Both the position numbers and the translations under genes were made by a program. The notes under the pieces are model-generated. The model was given only the letters and a program-made list of their open reading frames with translations, did no database searches and had not been told where the DNA came from. 64,000 nucleotides of DNA from Paratinospora sagittata (taxonomy: Eukaryota; Streptophyta; Magnoliopsida; Ranunculales; Menispermaceae): assembly GCA_035771175.1 (NCBI GenBank), contig CM069592.1, positions 42,870,495 to 42,934,494 of the forward strand, read 5' to 3'. Below, piece after piece: positions 1 to 11,031 of this stretch (within the stretch, counting starts at the first letter, position 1; each line of letters starts with the position of its first letter).

Positions 1-2
1 CA

Positions 3-1340
3 AAGGGATTCACCCAATCATATGGAATCGATTATGAGGAGACATTTGCTCCTGTAGCCAAGTTAAACACAGTTTGGGTTTTATTATCTTTGGCTGCAAA
101 CCTTGACTGGCCTCTCCACCAACTAGATGTCAAGAATGCCTTTCTAAATGGGGACCTAACTGAAGTAGTGTACATGGAAATTCCCCCCGGATTTGAGACA
201 CAAACTACATGCAACAATGTTTGTAAACTTAGGAGATCTCTATATGGGCTCAAGCAATCTCCAAGAGCTTGGTTTGAAAGATTCACAAAGGTAGTGAAGA
301 AGCATGGCTACTCTCAATGTCAGACGGACCATACACTATTTGTTAAACATTCTTCTGCAGGAAAACTTGTTGTCCTCATAGTGTATGTGGATGACATAAT
401 CCTAACAGGAGACTATGAAGAGGAAATCTGCACCATCAAAAGTTTACTAGCTGCAGAATTTGAAATCAAGGACCTTGGGAATCTTAAATATTTCCTAGGT
501 ATGGAGATTGCAAGGTCAAGAAAGGGAATCTTTGTCTCACAGAGAAAATATGTCCTAGATCTCTTAAAAGAGACTGGAATGCTCGGGTGTTAGCCGGTGG
601 ATACTCCTATGGATCCAACTATCAAACTAGGAGCTAAGGAAAATTGTGCACCCGTGGACAAAGGAAGATACCAAAGATTAGTAAGTAAACTAATATACCT
701 ATCTCACACACGACCAGACATTGGATTTGTTGTTAGCATGGTAAGTGAGTTCATGAACAATCCAAATGAAGAACACATGGAAGCTGTGTATAGAGTCCTG
801 AGATACCTGAAACTAACACCAGGTAGAGGATTGTTTTTTGAGAAGAACCAAAGAATAGATATTGAAGTGTTCAGCGATGCAGATTAGGCAGGATCAGTAC
901 AAGACCGAAGATCAACTTCAGGATATTGCACTTTTGTGTTGGAAAATCTGGTCACTTGGAGAAGTAAGAAGCAGTTAGTGGTGTCAAGAAGCAGTGCAGA
1001 AGCTGAATTTCAGGCAATGGCACACGGTATTTGTGAGGGAATTTGGTTAAAAAGGGTGCTAAAGGAATTAAAATTTTCAGATGAAGAACCTATGAAAATG
1101 TTCTGTGATAATCAATCAGCAATCAGCATTGCCAAAAATCCAGTTCATCATGATAGATTAAAACATGTGGAAATTGACCTACATTTTATAAAGGAGAAGA
1201 TAGAGGAAGGAATAATCAAGATGTTGTACGTGCCTACATGTCTTCAGACAGCAGACATCCTTACCAAGGCTCTACCGAGAAAGGTGTTTGATGATTTGAG
1301 TTCCAAGTTGGGGTTAATTAATATTTACCTCCCAGCTTGA
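3..1340 (+). pseudogene. Ty1/copia pol 3' part (reverse transcriptase-RNase H), two in-frame stops
   Basis: One reading frame runs from the window edge to the stop before the polypurine tract and encodes the C-terminal half of a copia polyprotein. It begins inside the reverse transcriptase ([23 protein letters not shown]), keeps the catalytic YVDD box near 385-400, and ends with RNase H (WRSKKQ, FCDNQSAISIAKNP, TADILTKALP). The frame is never shifted but has two stops: TAG at 591-593, where a lysine or similar is usual in GC-K-PVDTPMDP, and TAG at 885-887, where a tryptophan is expected after DAD. The 5' part lies outside the window. It would copy the element RNA into cDNA in cytoplasmic particles, but this copy cannot make the full protein. 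The identification rests on motifs and is firm. Confidence 0.93.
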
Positions 1341-1347
1341 GGGGGAG
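1336..1347 (+). promoter_or_regulatory. Polypurine tract of the first copia element
   Basis: The stretch GAGGGGGAG directly follows the pol stop codon and abuts the TG start of the LTR. This is the usual plus-strand primer site of copia elements, and the same arrangement (CAGCTTGAGGGGGA) recurs in the two other copia elements of this window. Confidence 0.8.
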
Positions 1348-1648
1348 TGTAGAATTATAGAGAGATTTATGTTTGAGGATCTGTTAGCAATATTAGGGGC
1401 CAATATCGAGGAGATCTACAACTAACAGATCGGTTTTTTCTTATCCCATGATTTTAGGAGATTTGGTAGTCTGCTACCAAATCTGTAGATATAAGTTTCC
1501 TGTTTTATTGCTTTCAATTTTAGGTAGTTCTGATTTCCTTTCTAGATTAGCTGTAAATATCCCTAAAATAGATGAGCATTATCATCTATATAAAGAGGGG
1601 CCTGTAACCTTCTTTTGCAATAGTGGAATATTACTCTTTCCTTCCACA
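1348..1648 (+). repeat. 3' LTR of the first copia element (about 301 bp)
   Basis: The LTR starts with TGTAGAATTATAG immediately after the polypurine tract and carries a TATA-like box, CTATATAAAGAGG, near 1588-1600. The proposed end is TTCCACA at 1648, giving TGT...ACA ends. No partner LTR lies in the window, so the right boundary and any target duplication (AACAA would follow) cannot be confirmed. Confidence 0.65.
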
Positions 1649-1658
1649 AACAAGATAA

Positions 1659-1920
1659 GCATTGCTTAAAGCAATCTTTCGACGAACATCCTCATGAATA
1701 TCACGTATATGTGTACCAAAAGCTTCAGCTTCTGCACTAGGTCTTGCCTTTATTGGTAAAGGAACCAAATCAATAGGCTTCCTAGGAAGATGTCCAGTCA
1801 TGATCTCAAATGGTTTTGACTTGTACTCCTATTGACTGAATTGTTATATGCAAATTCAGCAGTAGAAAGAATTTGATCTCGGCTTGAAGCATGTTCACCA
1901 ACTAAACAACTAAGTAAATC
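1659..1920 (-). pseudogene. Ty3/gypsy integrase C-terminal scrap
   Basis: Read on the minus strand, about 80 codons give a recognisable stretch of gypsy integrase. It begins with ILSTAEFAYNNSVNRS, continues after a small frame break with PFEIMTGHLPRKPIDL, and ends with HIRDIHEDVRRKIALSNA. This is the end of the DDE core plus the following linker. There is no LTR, primer site or reverse transcriptase beside it, so it is an isolated relic wedged between the copia LTR and a LINE relic. The frame shifts near 1820-1830. Confidence 0.8.
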
Positions 1921-3075
1921 GTCCAGTAGGTGAAACTAACGAATAATTTGGTGGGTATTGGGAAAAAAAAGAAGGTTACAACTAGGGACATTGAAGTTAT
2001 AAAAGACATGTATGATGGGACAAAGACTATTATAAAATCAACAGTAGGTGAAACTAACGAATTTTCAATTACAGTAGGTTTACACCAAGAATTTACCTCA
2101 GTCCCCTACCTTTTAGCACCAGTTATGGATGAATTGACTAAACATATCCAAGAAGATATTCTATGGTGTATGTTATTTGCTAATGATATAATATTGATGG
2201 ATGAAACTGCATCTTGAGTGAATATTAAGCTAGAGGTTTGGAGAGAGGCTCTCCAATCTAAAGGGTTCAAGATTAGACTGATTAGTAAGACTAAGACTGA
2301 ATACGTTAAACATAATTTTTTTTGACAAGAATACGTTAAACATAATTTTAGTGGAAGTAAAAATATAAATAAAGAAATAGTGAAGATTGGAGGTCAAAAG
2401 ATACCAAAGAGCGACAATTTTAGGTATTTGGGATCCATTGTACATGAAGAAAGAGAAATAGGTGAGGATGTGACTCATAGAGTTAAAGCAGGATGGGTCA
2501 AGTGGAGGAGTGCATCTGGAGTTCTATATGATAGATGCGTCCCATTGAAGTTAAAGGAAAAATTTTATAGAGTTGCTATTAGTTTATTAAAAAAAGTGTT
2601 AATAAACTAGGTGTAAAGAAATGCGAACGCTAAAATAGATATGTGGTAAAACATTCAAAGATAAAATTAGAAATGAACATATTCACAAAATGGTAGGATA
2701 GCACCAATTAGAGATAAAAATGAGAGAGAACTGACTAAAATGATTTGGACACATATAACGTAGGCCTTTAGATGCAACAATTCGGAAGAGTGACCTATAG
2801 GACAACTCTTCACAAAAAAGAAAGTTCGAAAGAGTTGAACAACCATCCAACTCCCCCAGAAGAATTAAACAGTTAATTCTCCGAGTCGTATGCCTGGAAC
2901 AAGAAGGTTCATCGTAATGCTAGATGGTAACAATAGAGGTAGACCTAAAATAACATGGATAGAGATAATTAAAAAAAATCTAACTTTTTGTACTTTGAAT
3001 GTCGACCTAGCCCTCAATAGAGCGGAGTGGAGGAAGCGGATTCATGTAGCCGACCCCATGTAATTAGAAAAAGGA
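1921..3075 (+). pseudogene. RTE-type LINE reverse transcriptase remnant
   Basis: The first block (1930-2217) encodes a reverse transcriptase core: VIKDMYDGTKT, GLHQEFTSVPYLLAPVMDELTKHIQ and CMLFANDIILMDET, where the FADD-type active site has become FAND. Later blocks keep WREALQSKGFKI, DNFRYLGSIV, HRVKAGWVKWRSASGVLYDR and, near 2930-3060, GRPKITWIEIIKKNL and DLALNRAEWRKRIHVADP. This order is that of plant RTE-clade non-LTR elements. Frames shift repeatedly between blocks. The 21-base word around CAGTAGGTGAAACTAACGAA occurs at about 1924 and again at about 2041, so the 5' end is partly duplicated. Downstream GTTGAGTT repeats resemble the simple-repeat tail of these elements. Confidence 0.85.
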
Positions 3076-4022
3076 TTAGTTGAGTTGAGTTTTATTACTT
3101 TGTTCTGCTGACCCATGTAGTTGACAAAAGGCTAGTTGAATTGAATTGAGTTGAGTTTCATTGGTTTTATTCTATTCATTTACAACAAAAAATCTATAGC
3201 AGAAGCCAAGGATGCTTCACATAATTTTTGAAAGGAAACAAAATAAACAAGCACTAGAAATGGTTTTGGGGACCCTTGGTTCGCAAGTATTTCCCCTTAA
3301 AGTTCGAAGCCTAATAAGTTAATAACATGCCTTTTGCTAATTTTGAGAAGGCATTTTATCTTCTCGTGGAAATATTCCATCCAGATCGATGGTAAAGCAA
3401 AAGCAATAGTCTAACTAAATTCCATCCAGATATAGAAGTCGTACATTTATTGAATATATTGTTTAACTATTGATGCAACCATCAAGTTGAATGTCTTATT
3501 AGTTTCAGCAAGGACACAATTTCCATGAGGTGATCTGCAAAGGTATAAATTTAAATTAACCGGTGCTTGTTGGAATGACTCTAATTCTATTGTATGCCCA
3601 AGTCCCACATTAAATACTTGCAAAAATCATTTAAAAAAAAGGTATATGAGCCCTTGGACACTTGCAAGCTCGTATTAATGATGAGTTCCACCCATGAGTT
3701 CGTATCAAAATCAATTTTGTGAATTCGAGAAGAATCTTTTGGGTGTCTGACTTATGAGCTTTAGTGATACAAGATGTCTAATTCCAGGTTTCTGAATTGA
3801 AATTGGTCGTGTGATCGTGTGTATTTGTTTGTTTGCACGCTTTCGGAAATCGCATCAATGCCCATCCTAATATCTAATTTCGAGCGTGTATAAATCCTCC
3901 CGGATCTTTCAATGCCTTGAATCACTATGAGATGAGGGAGATATACAGTTCGATTGTGTGAGGGTCGAATAGGTTAGCGGATGGGGGAAGAAAAGAAATT
4001 TCAAAGAAATAGAGAACTGACC
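3076..4022. other. No gene seen; AT-rich spacer
   Basis: No open frame or recognisable domain on either strand. The first 100 bases hold TTGAGTTGAGTT words that may be the tail of the RTE LINE. I looked on the minus strand for later exons of the WBP2-like fragment that starts at 4131 and found none. Confidence 0.5.
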
Positions 4023-4131
4023 CTGGAATCTTATCAATCTCAAATTCGACTCCATCTCGCGCCAAGACAAACGTCTCGTTGACAAACGGCACCGGCATCC
4101 CGTTCGGAAAGAGCTGATGATTAAGGGCCAT
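4023..4131 (-). pseudogene. WBP2-like (GRAM-domain) first coding exon, isolated
   Basis: The minus strand encodes a 36-residue stretch, MALNHQLFPNGMPVPFVNET through VEFEIDKIPG, which I recognise as the N-terminus of the plant WW-domain-binding-protein-2-like family (Arabidopsis At5g11680 type, GRAM domain). It ends at a splice-donor-like CCAGG/GTCAGT at 4022/4017. Upstream sequence to about 4257 stays open but looks like 5'UTR. The next exon should contain a HGGHVKAKG-type start and is not present in the 900 bases downstream. The piece is therefore a captured or duplicated gene fragment, or a gene truncated by rearrangement. It lies directly beside a MULE region, and MULEs are known to carry host gene pieces. 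Identification is good; a functional gene is unlikely. Confidence 0.75.
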
Positions 4132-4257
4132 CGTTTTGTCGATCGGAAATGGTGGAACGTCAGAAATGACAGCAGAGAAACGAAGAACGACGTATGATCT
4201 GGAAGAACGGACTAGTCCGGTCGCAGAACTTTCTGGTTTCGCATAATTTTTAAGCAA

Positions 4258-5802
4258 AGTATTTGTATTTCGGATTTTTTATAATAATAGGCGTGATTTT
4301 TTTTTATTTTATATCTTAAAATATATACAAAAATATTTTATATCCCAGGCAATATTTAGAGAACTAGGTGTTAAGCTGTCCAAATATTACCTAAATTGTC
4401 TACGATTTTATTTTTTTTTAGTTTTATACAATGTAAAAAAAAAAAAAAAAGGTGCCCCCATTGAATGGACGGCACCTGGTAAAAAATAAAAAAGGCCCAA
4501 ACAAGTTGACGGGGTGTGTGTGAAGAATAGATGCCGCCTCTTAAAAAGGGGACACATGGTTTAAAAAAATATATTCGCAAACCACATTAAGGGTTTTACC
4601 TAAGAGGGGGGGTTAAAATAGGTGTTGTCGCCTCTTTAAGAGGGGGCCACTGTAAAAAAATATAAAATAAATAAAAAATGCAAATCGCAAAAGGGGGTTT
4701 TACACCCTTTTGCGAATCACGTTAAGGGTTTTTACCCTTAACGTTGTTCGCTGTAAACTGTAAAAAAGAAGAAGAGGAGGGGCTGTGAAAAAAAAATCGA
4801 AAAAAACACTCGATGTCGTGGTTTTCAGCGTCTTCTCTCCGGCGGTGTCTTCTCTCCGGCGACGGCTCTCCCCGATCTCCTCTCCAGCGTCTTTCTTTAT
4901 CTCTCTGACATTCACCATATTTGGTTTGATTCTATTCCAATTTTTTTTTAGTTGAAAGTAACTATTTTTTCAAGGGTTTAATTGATTTTGGATATGTTTA
5001 TTTAATCATTGTTGTTGTTGTTGTTGTTGTTGTTCTTTTTGACTATTTTCTCTCCGACATTCAACATATTTGGATTGATTGTATTCTAATATTTTTTTAG
5101 TTGAAAGTAACTAATTTTTTTAAGGTTTTAATGATTTTAGAGATGTTTATTTAATCATTGTTGTTGTTGTTAGTTTTGATTATTTTTTTAGGTTTTTTTT
5201 TTTTTTAAAGATCTTGATTCAATCTTTATTGTTGTTGTGTTTGATTTTGATAATGGAGTTATAGTTTTTTTACTTGAAAGTAGAATAGAAGAATTTAATA
5301 TTAGCTAGCAAAAAAAAAAGAACGTTGAGTATTAATATTCTAGGGACTATTTTTATTTTTTATAGGTTTTTGTTAATTTTTAATATATTTGATAATCTTA
5401 CTATTAAACATTCCCTTTGTTTGGTTTTGGTAATGGAGCTATAATTTTTTTACTTGAAAGTAGAATAGTAGCAATATTCTAATAATTTAATTATTAGCTA
5501 GCGAAAAAAAGAAAGTTGAGTATTAATAAATTATGGACTGTTTTTTTTTAAATATATTTGATAATCTTATGATGAAACGTCCCCTTTGTTTAAAATAATT
5601 TTTAATATATATGATGATCCTGCTATCACGCACATGACATGAGATCCGAGATAATCAAATTGAATCAATCTATTTTAATTCAGTTTTAAATTTATTAAAT
5701 TTTCGTCTGACATGACTTTTTTTTAACTTAAAAGATGACATTGAAGGATATATGATATAACTTTATCATATAATTATTTAAAGTATTGTATTTATATAGT
5801 TC

Positions 5803-5803
<1 letters not shown>
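4258..5803. other. AT-rich stretch with short inverted repeats, possible MULE end
   Basis: No gene. Between 4580 and 4745 there are clustered self-complementary words: CGCAAAAGGG facing CCCTTTTGCG (4686-4715) and CGTTAAGGGT facing ACCCTTAACG (4721-4743). Related words (CGCAAACCACATTAAGGG, AAGAGGGGGCC) occur just before. GTTGTT triplets repeat at 5008-5035 and 5160-5172. A pair of diverged 170-base direct repeats (TTTTTTACTTGAAAGTAGAATAG, GCTAGC) covers about 5230-5560. The cluster may be the left end of the MULE whose transposase follows, but no matching right terminal repeat could be fixed. Confidence 0.45.

Positions 5804-5886
<83 letters not shown>
5804..5886. repeat. (TA)n microsatellite, about 40 units
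   Basis: An uninterrupted run of TA dinucleotides directly upstream of the MULE transposase relic. It is a slippage-prone simple repeat. Confidence 0.97.
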
Positions 5887-5890
<4 letters not shown>

Positions 5891-5922
5891 AACTCCTACA
5901 TTGTTGATGTGTAGGGTACATT

Positions 5923-8616
5923 ATGGATGACAAAATCGTCTCAATTATATGTTACATGACTGGAGATATGGTACATGGACCTAACGAAATTGACTATAGT
6001 TGTGGGCCTTCTACTGGTATTATAGTTAAAATGAGAGCAAATATTCATGAATTGGAACGTGTTATACCGGAGGCATTGTCAATAAACCGTCGATCGACAC
6101 AGTTAAGTATGATGCATCGCTACCCAATTTTTTTAGGAAGTAGAACATGTTTTTTTTAACCCTTGCCAATTTTCAATGATCAGATTATACAATTCATGTA
6201 GCAAGTTGTGTCTCAATTTTCACATCCTAATACCATATAGATGTACTTGGCTATTCAACATATTACTGCGGATGAAGGTCCTAGTGTGCAACCAGCCTTA
6301 CAGGGTGATCATAGTCAACCGACATATCACAACGAAGATGAGATGGTACATAATAGGGTACGGGACGGTGATGCAAGAGATGAAATGGTTGGTGGCGACA
6401 CTATACCAAATGTTTTCACTCAATCTCAACCATTTGAGGCTACAAACGAGAGTGATTGAGATGAACTCGGCGCAGATAATGGGAACAAAGAGGATAATGC
6501 CCATGTAGATGACCTAGTGCAGGACATACATGATCCTTCTTATGATCCACTTGATTTACTTGATGACGTGATTGATGGAGATGCACTTGTTATGGAACCA
6601 AGAACAGGAGTAGAAACCATGCTAGGGTACGAGGTACCAACTCTGATGTACTACAATATAGATTTCGATGCAGTTAATGTGACAACTGACGAGCATTTGT
6701 TGCGGGGTGGAGCCTGTCAAAACTACATTGGTGAATTGAATAAAAGACTGAGGTTTAACAGTAAAGATGACTTACAAAATACAGTGAAACGATATTGTAT
6801 TAAGAATCACCAAGAATTTGCAGTTATTGACTCTGATAGAAAATCTAGGGTTGTGTGTTGCAAGCAAGCAAGCAAGCGATGGTTGCAAATGGATGTTGCG
6901 TGTGAGCAAACGCAAGTCGCATGGTCTTTGGGACATTACTAAGTACCATGCAACTCACACATGTGTTTATGAAGGATTATCACAAGATCATTCCCAGCTC
7001 GATTCTAACTTGATATGTGCATAAGTCTTCAATTTGGTTCATCAAGAGCCAAGCGTTTTTGTAGCTACTTTGCACCTGACTATGAGAGATAAATTTGGAT
7101 ATGACGTTCACTATAAAAGGGTATGACAGGCTAAGATAAAAGCTTTTGTGAAGATTTTTGGTGACTGAGAAACATCATATCAAATGCTTCGTAAGTGGAA
7201 AGATATGCTTGTACAAACGAATCAAGGGACACAAGCAGAATTAGAGAAAAGTCCATTGAAAGAGGGACTAGTGGAGTTCAAGCGTTTTTTTTGGGCATTT
7301 GGACCTTGCATTGAAGGTTTCAAATATTGTAGACCCATTATTCAAATTGATGGCACCCATTTATATGAAAAGTATGAGGCTAAGCTCTTGATAGCAACAT
7401 CAGTCGATAGTAACGGACATGTCTTCTCGTTTGCATTTGCCATTGTAGCAAACAAATCAACAGATTCATGGGGTTGGTTTATGAAAAAAAATTGCGCTAA
7501 TGTGTAACTGATAGAACTGGAATTTGTGTGATATCTAACCGACATCATGAAATAAAAAGTGCAATGAAACGACCTTCTAATGGTTGGTGCGAGCCTCTTG
7601 GGCACCATAGGTATTGTTTGTGTCATGTGACTAGCAATTTGAATACAAAGTTTAAGAATAAGGAATTAAAAGAATTAGTAATGCAAGCTGGCAAACAACA
7701 CCAAGTCCAAAAGTTCAATGCATATGTAGATCGTATCAAAACATTGAATCCCGAAGCTCATGGATGGCTTTCCAATACTGAAAAAAAAAATGGACACAAG
7801 CATACGATGAGGGTTATCGATATAGTTGAATGACTACGAACCTTGTAGGTATGATGTTTATACATTATTTTCATCTAATTGTTACTTACTGCAATATGAA
7901 AAATTCAAAACCTTTTTTGTTTACTTCAATGCATAGTGTTTCAATAGTGTGCTCAAAGGTGCTAGAATGTTGCCAATATGTGCTCTAGTTCAAATGAATT
8001 TCTATCAATGCATGCATACTTTGAATCAAGGAGAAAGGAATACGAGGAAGCTTTGCAACACGGCCAGACATATACTACCTATGCAATGACATTGCTCAAC
8101 CGATGGCATGAAAAATCAAAGGCGCATCAGGTAACACTTATTAATAGGGTGCAAGGAGAGTTTGAGGTGATGACTGGTCATAGTTGGTTTTATATGGATA
8201 GCCGCAACCATAAGCAAGTTGTGAATCTCTCTAATAGGACTTGCAGTTATCAAAAATGACGGTGCTTTGGCATTCCTTGCTCGCATGTCCTTGTTGTGTG
8301 CTTCTTTGCTAGAATTAATCAATGGAGTTACGTGGAAGAGTGTTACCGATGGGATACTTTTATAAGAGGCTACTCTGCTTCCTTCAGAGGCATCCCACAT
8401 GAAGACTATTGGCCATCAGTGACATATTTTTCAATACTTCGACCACCTACACTCACGAAACGTAAAAAAGGACGGCCAGTTTCGAAGAGGATTAGAAATG
8501 AGATAGACTGGCGCGAACCAAGTGAGAAGATCTTATGTGGACATTGTCATCAACGTGGACATAACAGGAGAAAATGTCCAAGCTTGCAGGGAGAGCAATC
8601 TTCCACGAACCCATAA
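5923..8616 (+). pseudogene. MULE (MURA-type) transposase, broken by stops and frameshifts
   Basis: The blocks follow the order of a Mutator-like transposase. They are an N-terminal region (5923-6159), an acidic linker (6241-6700), the DNA-binding start LRFNSKDDLQNTVKRYCIKN (about 6750-6810), HGLWDITKYHATHTCVYEG and LSQDHSQLDSNLI (6900-7020), and a DDE core with IQIDGTHLY, a family aspartate (7345-7375), and FAFAIVANKSTDSWGWF (7425-7480). A SWIM zinc finger C-X-C...PCSH follows (8240-8290), then a CCHC knuckle, CGHCHQRGHNRRKC (8538-8580). Lesions include TGA at 6457-6459, a frame change near 6870-6890, a stop at 7022-7024, a truncated core at 7505-7507, and TGA for tryptophan inside the SWIM finger at 8257-8259. 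The complete enzyme would cut and rejoin element ends in the nucleus; this copy is dead. Confidence 0.9.
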
Positions 8617-8862
8617 CATGTGCTAATTGTAACGTGAGATGTATTGTAATGTTGTAACCATGTGACTCTTATGGGTGTGCATTGTAATGTTATAAACTTT
8701 ATCTTTTATGTATATGCATTGTGAATTTCTAATGAAATTTTAGGCATGAGTATGTGCTATAATGTTGTCATGTGTTTCTTTTATGTATATGCATTGTGAA
8801 TTTTTAATTTTATAGAGCAACTCCTGCTATAATCAATTGTTAACTCATTGCATTTGCAGCAA
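8617..8862. other. Short AT-rich spacer with a duplicated word
   Basis: No coding potential seen. TATGTATATGCATTGTGAATTT occurs twice (about 8707 and 8784), which suggests a small local duplication between the transposase and the PMD remnant. Confidence 0.4.
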
Positions 8863-9662
8863 ATATGGATCCCGGTCATTCTAATCGTCATTCATCTGAT
8901 CACTGGAGTTTCGACTCGACGTACCGTTATACGAGTATGCATTGTGATTTTTTGATGAGTAATGTTAAATATCACAATTAGGGTTTTTTTTTATGATCAT
9001 TGTGATTTTTTTCAAGTGGTGTGGATCCCGGTCCATCTGATCCTTTTGTCCCATTGTCTCGTATGCAATATAGATTTTAACTTGTAATATTTGTTATGAG
9101 GAAAGTAAATTGTACACGTCTTGTAATATTTTCACTTGTCTTTGCAGGTAGTATGGATCTGGGTTCATCTTATCTTTCTATTCTATATATGCAGGATAGA
9201 CATAGATCATCTATTGTGTGGGACGAGCCGGTACGCGATGGGGGGTAAAAAATTCACTGGGAGTCTGGTGTGGGTTACGGCCGCTTAGGACAGCTGGGGG
9301 AACCAAGTTCTTACAGAACCATGGTTTTCCCATTTGTTTAGCCTTTTGTTTTTGTATTTGAGGTTTTTTCATTATAGAAAATGTTCTAATGAGCTTGTTT
9401 TTTGATGTGGTATGTAGATATGACGATGAGACGCAATACAACCCAACCGATCAAAGTGCTGCATGTGCTCGGCCAATTGCGTCAGCCTGGAGACAACAAC
9501 TTCTCCGTTCCAATTTATCAGATGTCCAAAGCAATGTGGAGGAAGAAGAAGAGATCGATGAAACAAACACGCAAAATGTTGCGCAAGAGAATAGTAATAC
9601 TAACAAAATGTTGTCTCGTAGTTTTTCTTTTGAGTTGTAATGATATACTATTTTTGGACTAA
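8863..9662 (+). pseudogene. Plant mobile domain (PMD/MAIN-like) ORF fragments
   Basis: Three ATG-starting pieces repeat a PMD-like opening: MDPGHSNRHSSDHW at about 8864, a diverged copy near 9022 and MDLGSSYLSILYMQDRHRSS with IVWDEPVRD at 9152-9240. The last is a good match to the opening of plant-mobile-domain proteins (MDPG...VLY..Q..HRS..VW). A later basic piece (9402-9660) with RRNTTQPIKVLHVLGQLRQPGDNN may be the C-terminal part, while the domain core is missing. PMD proteins recur in plant MULEs and gypsy elements, so this is probably the second ORF of the MULE just upstream rather than a host gene. The C-terminal assignment is tentative. Confidence 0.55.
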
Positions 9663-9738
9663 ACTATAATTTCAAATTGAAGTTCGTTTCTTTGCTTTAC
9701 GTTGAAATGGAGTTGTATTTTGAAGGATACCATTATAT

Positions 9739-10910
9739 GGTAGTTCCTATAGTTTGAATGATACCATTATATTAAAATTCTTTTGTTGAACGTGTTATTT
9801 TTGTACATATGTACTCTAGGTACCCATCGTAACTTATTAGAGGGGCCACCCCCTTGTAAAAAACAAAAAATACAAGGTTTTGTCAGGTCTAACCGAATAT
9901 AAACTCTCGATTCGGTTTGCTACATCCGAACCTAATACACAGGTTCAGTTAAACTTAACCGAACCTGTGTATTAGATTTGGTTGGATCCAACCGAACCTT
10001 GTATTTTGTGTTCTTTTAGACAAGATGACCCCCTATAGTAAATTACGGTGGTCGTATAGCCCATTTGTTGGTGTTTTCGGTGGACGTCGATTCAATTTGT
10101 GTTCTAGTGCACCGTTACCACCCTTATTGCTTCCGATCGGTGGGAAACGGTACACCGACATTCAAATGAGGTGGAATGTAGGTTGAAATGGACTTAAGAT
10201 ACTTCAAGAGCCATGAAAGTATAACTACAACAAAAAGATCATCGTAAAAATACAAAAATACAAGGTTCGGTCGGGTCAAACCGAAGATAAACTCTCGGTT
10301 CGGTTGGATACAACCGAACCTAATACACAGGTTCAATCATGTGCAACTAAACCTGTGTATTAGGTTCGGTCGGATCCAATTGAACCTTGTATTGTGTGTT
10401 TTTTACGATGATCCTTGTGTTGTAGTTATACTTTCATGGCTCTTGAAGTATCGTGAGTCCATTTTGACCTACATTCCACCTCATTTGAACATCGTTGTAC
10501 TGTTTCTCACCTATCAGAAGCAATAAGGGTGGTAACGGTGCACTGTAACACAAATTGAATCGAAGTCCACCAAAAACACCAACAAATGGGTTAGACGACC
10601 ACCGTAACTTACTAGAGGGGTCATTTTGTCTAAAAAAATATAAAATACAAGGTTCGGTTGGATCCAATCAAACCTAATACACAAGTTTGGTTAAGTTCAA
10701 CTGAACCTGTGTATTAGGTTCGGTTGTAGCCAACCGAATCGAGAGTTTATGTTCGATTGGACTCGAACGAACCTTTTTTTTTCTATTTTTTACGAGGGGA
10801 TGACCCCTCTAGTAAGTTACGGTGAGTACCTAGAATACATATGTACAAAAATAACACCTTGAACAAAAATATATCAACATAAGGGTATCATTCAAACTAT
10901 ATGAACTACC
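9739..10910. repeat. 1.17-kb foldback palindrome with AACCGAACC motifs
   Basis: The left arm (9739 to about 10335) and right arm (about 10337 to 10910) are inverted copies of each other with almost no loop; the axis lies inside 10320-10352. Matching pairs include GGTAGTTC at 9739 with GAACTACC at 10903, the word around AGAGGGGCCACCCCC (9838) with its complement near 10790-10810, and a 200-base block on TTGGTGTTTTCGGTGG (10069) with its complement near 10570. The arms carry repeated GGTTCGGTT/AACCGAACC words at about 9910-10010, 10260-10390 and 10640-10780, each itself an inverted pair. A transcript would form a long hairpin. It lies next to MULE coding remnants and may be a foldback-type MULE end. 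Confidence 0.88.
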
Positions 10911-11031
10911 TTCTAGGCCATTGATATCAATAGTTTACATCAAACCAAATAGATACATGAAATTATCATTCTATTACAAAAGATTAATCAACATTGACTA
11001 ATCACTATCTAAGTAAATTGATTGTTGTGTA

